Part shown: positions 61,376-64,000 of the stretch, in pieces | Numbering within the stretch: position 1 is the stretch's first letter | Layout: every line of letters begins with the position of its first letter | Position numbers and translations under genes: made by a program | Origin: Cladosporium sp. IMV 00045 | Lineage: Eukaryota; Ascomycota; Dothideomycetes; Cladosporiales; Cladosporiaceae | Assembly (NCBI GenBank): GCA_001931905.2 | Contig: MSJI02000946.1 | Span: forward strand, 35,489 to 99,488 | Reading direction: 5' to 3' | Length of the DNA stretch: 64,000 nucleotides | The notes under the pieces: model-generated | Seen by the model: only the letters and a program-made list of their open reading frames with translations | Databases searched by the model: none | Told to the model about the DNA's origin: nothing

Positions 61376-63922
61376 TCACACGCCTCTCTTCTTACGAAGT
61401 TTCCACTCGGCCTTCGCGACGCGCATCAGCATGTCTTCGTCGCGGATCGGCACAAATGACGTGAGGGTCTTCATTGCACCTTCGAAGTCGGTGTCTAGCA
61501 GGATGTCTCTGGTCGCGTCGATCAGAGCCGCGGAGGTGGCGTGGAGCACGTCTAGATCGGCTCCAGCAAAAGCCTCGCGAGCCTCTGCAGGGGCGCTAGG
61601 GGCAATGTCTCCAAGCAGCATGAACACATCCCAGATTCGCAGCTGCGCAGGGAACGGTACGCTCATGTTGAAGAGGGTCAAGTACCAGCGGGTACCATAG
61701 GCTGTGCTAGAAATGCCGAGTTCTTCGAGACGGACAGCGACGTCGCCACCGCGCAGCCATTCATCCTCGAACTGCTGCAATGCCGCCATGAGACCATCGA
61801 AGCCAGAGCGGAAGAGCCGCTCAAGACCGCGCAACTGCCATAGTCGCACGAGCATAACGAACGCACGCTCCTCATCAAAGTAGCAAAGCAAAGTCGCTGC
61901 AAGGCTGGCCATACCTTGTACATAGCCCGTGTCAGGGCAGTAAAGTGCGATTGCGTGCAGGACGCGGAAGAGCAAGCGCTGACCACCGCGGTAGCGTTTG
62001 CGGAACATGATGTGCATGCTGATAGTCCTGGGCACGTCAACATCAATTTGCACATCGTCTGCGCAGTTGAGGTCTTGCAGATGGTGAAAGTTTTTGATGA
62101 GCACTTCGTCGGAGGTGTACGACCCGCGACGACGAGCAGAAGCGCTCAAAAAGCTATGCCAGGCAGCCGCGCGCCAGCGGTCAGGAATACCTTTCCAAGT
62201 TCGTTTAATGACTTTAGGGTCGCCGACGTCGAATTCGAAGCTGGTGCCACCTCCTTTGCTGTCGGAGCGTTTGCGAGCCATTTGCAGCCATTTCTCATTG
62301 CGGGACCATTCTCTGCGCTGAGCGAAATCGCCATCTTGGTGCTCTGCTATGTCGGACAAGCCTTGGGGCAAGGTCAGCATGTTGCTCGCCCGGTCAAGCA
62401 CTTTTCGATCCCTTGAGCGGAAACGACCCGTCCGGGATGGTCCAGATAAGTTGGTCTGAAAGCTACGAATCGAGCCCGCAGAGGAGTTCTTGCCAGGCGG
62501 CGCTGAGCGCGAAGATCGCACGGTTGATGCCTTTCGACGAATCGTACTCCGCTCCCTGCGCGGTTGATCAGACATCAGACGGAGGCCGGTAGCGACGCGA
62601 TGCAGGCCCATTGATCCATCCATAGTAGGCATGCCAGAGTCGTGCGAAAGGACGCGATTTGGGCTGATAAAGCCAAAGCGGTCGACCTGTGCGCCATTGA
62701 GATCCTCCCAATCTTCCATACCACCAGCGACTTCGTGTGGACCTTTGGTGTAATTTGCCCTAGTCTCATCCGGGTTACGAGTAGTCTGTTCAGTATTCGC
62801 ATCGCGCGTCCTGTCCACAACTAATCCTTCAAGACTCTCTGCGGGCTCTGGGGTGTCGCGATTCAGTTCTGGCGATGCGACGCGCGAGTCGCCGCCAAAG
62901 GGAGTAGATGTCCAATCCGCTGCTTTCTCGTCTCCGTGCTCGTACATGCTTCGTACACGCATGGAAAAGGTGATTTCCTCGGCAGACAAAACCCTACCGC
63001 CTGAAATTGCCGCTTGTAGCATCTGCACGCTCGGCTTTCTCCTGCCTGATACTAGACCTGATTTCCTCTGCTCGGGCACAGGTTTGGGACTTTCAGGATC
63101 GTGTGCAGTCTCCGCATCCTTATCCATGACTGGACTTGGGGGTACCTCGTGTGGTCTGGGTGATTGCTCTGATGTTGCCTGTTGCTGTTGTTGTGTTGTT
63201 GGCTGCTCCGCTGTGACATCGTCCTTGTGATGTTGTGGTTCAGGCTCAGCTTCTCCGATCGTATCATCTATGGGCTTGTCCCCTTGCGCTTGAATCAATT
63301 GACCCATCTTCTTGCCGCCGAACATCAAACTGCCTCTCTTTGAGAAATCAATCTTGTCGGAATCGAAGTCCTCCAGTCCGCCGGTAGGAATGTCCGTCTC
63401 AATGCCGTGGAAGCTTTTCATTCTCTGATGGGCTGTATGTGGCCGTTGCGGCTCGGTGGACTTCGTCGCTCTGCTGTCGTGGCCGCGCTTCTTCGTGAAA
63501 GGCGAGATGATACGCTCGAGAGTGGGCAAGCGGGCGCTATCAGCATCATGCACGACGATTGTTGGCAGACTGGGCGTGTGCTCGAGGCTGCGCGCTGGCG
63601 AGGCGACGTCGTTGTGGGCGTCGGTGTCCGCTCCGCCTGTATCGTTCGAAGGTGCGATGCCGGAATCTCTCTTCAAGTCCTCTTCTAGAAAACCCCACTT
63701 CCTGCGAGCGCCGCTTCCATGCGCATTGGGTGCAGTCTTAGGTCGGACCTCGCTCCTGCCCTTGCTGTCCGTACTTGGCGCGCCGGTCAAAGGTCTGTGA
63801 TTCTGATCCGGTGTCGAAGACGCGACACTCGGTGATTGCGGGTTTGTCGGTCCATCGTGGGTTGTCTTTGGAGATCCGGCATCCGGTCGTTGGCCGGTAG
63901 GGTTCGCATCGTGATCGCCCAT
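61376..63922 (-). CDS. TBC-domain Rab GTPase-activating protein
   Basis: GAP for a Rab/Ypt GTPase; the target is unknown. One exon, 848 aa. The first 530 residues are mostly disordered, rich in Pro, Ser, Thr, Arg, with a Gln run. The TBC domain covers about 570-800: start RTWKGIPDRWRAAAW, the arginine finger in the motif IDVDVPRTIS (R of PRT), the glutamine finger in DTGYVQGMASL, and RIWDVFMLLGD near the end. Both catalytic fingers are present, so it should be active. The C-terminus is short and basic. The ATG at 63922 lies 78 bases from the window end, and the promoter is outside the window. Confidence 0.92.
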   Translation of the reverse strand: MGDHDANPTGQRPDAGSPKTTHDGPTNPQSPSVASSTPDQNHRPLTGAPSTDSKGRSEVRPKTAPNAHGSGARRKWGFLEEDLKRDSGIAPSNDTGGADTDAHNDVASPARSLEHTPSLPTIVVHDADSARLPTLERIISPFTKKRGHDSRATKSTEPQRPHTAHQRMKSFHGIETDIPTGGLEDFDSDKIDFSKRGSLMFGGKKMGQLIQAQGDKPIDDTIGEAEPEPQHHKDDVTAEQPTTQQQQQATSEQSPRPHEVPPSPVMDKDAETAHDPESPKPVPEQRKSGLVSGRRKPSVQMLQAAISGGRVLSAEEITFSMRVRSMYEHGDEKAADWTSTPFGGDSRVASPELNRDTPEPAESLEGLVVDRTRDANTEQTTRNPDETRANYTKGPHEVAGGMEDWEDLNGAQVDRFGFISPNRVLSHDSGMPTMDGSMGLHRVATGLRLMSDQPRRERSTIRRKASTVRSSRSAPPGKNSSAGSIRSFQTNLSGPSRTGRFRSRDRKVLDRASNMLTLPQGLSDIAEHQDGDFAQRREWSRNEKWLQMARKRSDSKGGGTSFEFDVGDPKVIKRTWKGIPDRWRAAAWHSFLSASARRRGSYTSDEVLIKNFHHLQDLNCADDVQIDVDVPRTISMHIMFRKRYRGGQRLLFRVLHAIALYCPDTGYVQGMASLAATLLCYFDEERAFVMLVRLWQLRGLERLFRSGFDGLMAALQQFEDEWLRGGDVAVRLEELGISSTAYGTRWYLTLFNMSVPFPAQLRIWDVFMLLGDIAPSAPAEAREAFAGADLDVLHATSAALIDATRDILLDTDFEGAMKTLTSFVPIRDEDMLMRVAKAEWKLRKKRGV

Positions 63923-64000
63923 ATTCTAGCCGGCTTAAGAATGCTGAACCAAGCAAAAGGCCACACTGGCACGCGGGTCGGCGTGCCTGGTGTCTCTGGT

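Overview
The window reads as nuclear chromosomal DNA of a filamentous ascomycete (Pezizomycotina; Dothideomycetes is my best guess from gene content, but this is inference). The evidence is gene density near one per 2.5 kb on both strands, short introns (about 50-70 nt) with GT-AG ends and CTRAY branch sites, a Zn2Cys6 regulator, PTH11/rhodopsin-type membrane proteins, a hybrid histidine kinase and a DIM-2 type DNA methyltransferase. Exon models were spliced by hand, and every multi-exon model closes to a whole number of codons.

Layout. 0-6 kb: amino-acid/choline-type permease (-), rhodopsin-domain membrane protein (+), decapping nuclease RAI1 (-). 6.9-8 kb: class II Hsp40 (SIS1 type). 8.1-9.5 kb: intron-containing tRNA-Gly(CCC) flanked by degenerate repeats pointing toward it from both sides. 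10-13 kb: Zn2Cys6 transcription factor and a small secreted Cys-rich protein. 14.5-17.1 kb: GET4 and BET5 (membrane-protein targeting and vesicle tethering). 17.6-19.9 kb: CaMKK-like kinase. 21.5-23.3 kb: sugar transporter. 23.9-29.6 kb: very large group X-like hybrid histidine kinase with a probable frame break near its C-terminus. 31-37 kb: prohibitin 2, an L-type lectin ER cargo receptor and a Ubp14/USP5 deubiquitinase. 37.6-38.5 kb: dienelactone hydrolase. 38.9-45 kb: second rhodopsin-domain protein, amino-acid permease, second secreted Cys-rich protein. 46.6-50.1 kb: aminoglycoside phosphotransferase-fold protein, second dienelactone hydrolase, GINS subunit Sld5. 51.3-56.9 kb: Rieske oxygenase convergent with an intact DIM-2 methyltransferase gene. 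57.9-63.9 kb: enoyl-reductase-like MDR protein, mitochondrial Mg2+ channel MRS2, TBC-domain Rab-GAP.

Most genes are ordinary housekeeping or transport functions with no shared pathway, so I see no operon-like cluster or backbone biosynthetic enzyme. The more unusual material is structural: a 7-nt microexon in the first permease, an 8-nt microexon in RAI1, a run of 28- and 23-nt exons in the second hydrolase, a frame-neutral intron in BET5, the tRNA with its repeat arms, the histidine kinase that lacks the expected N-terminal kinase domain and has two competing C-terminal frames, and a methyltransferase with all catalytic motifs intact. No transposon, CRISPR array or rRNA gene was seen.
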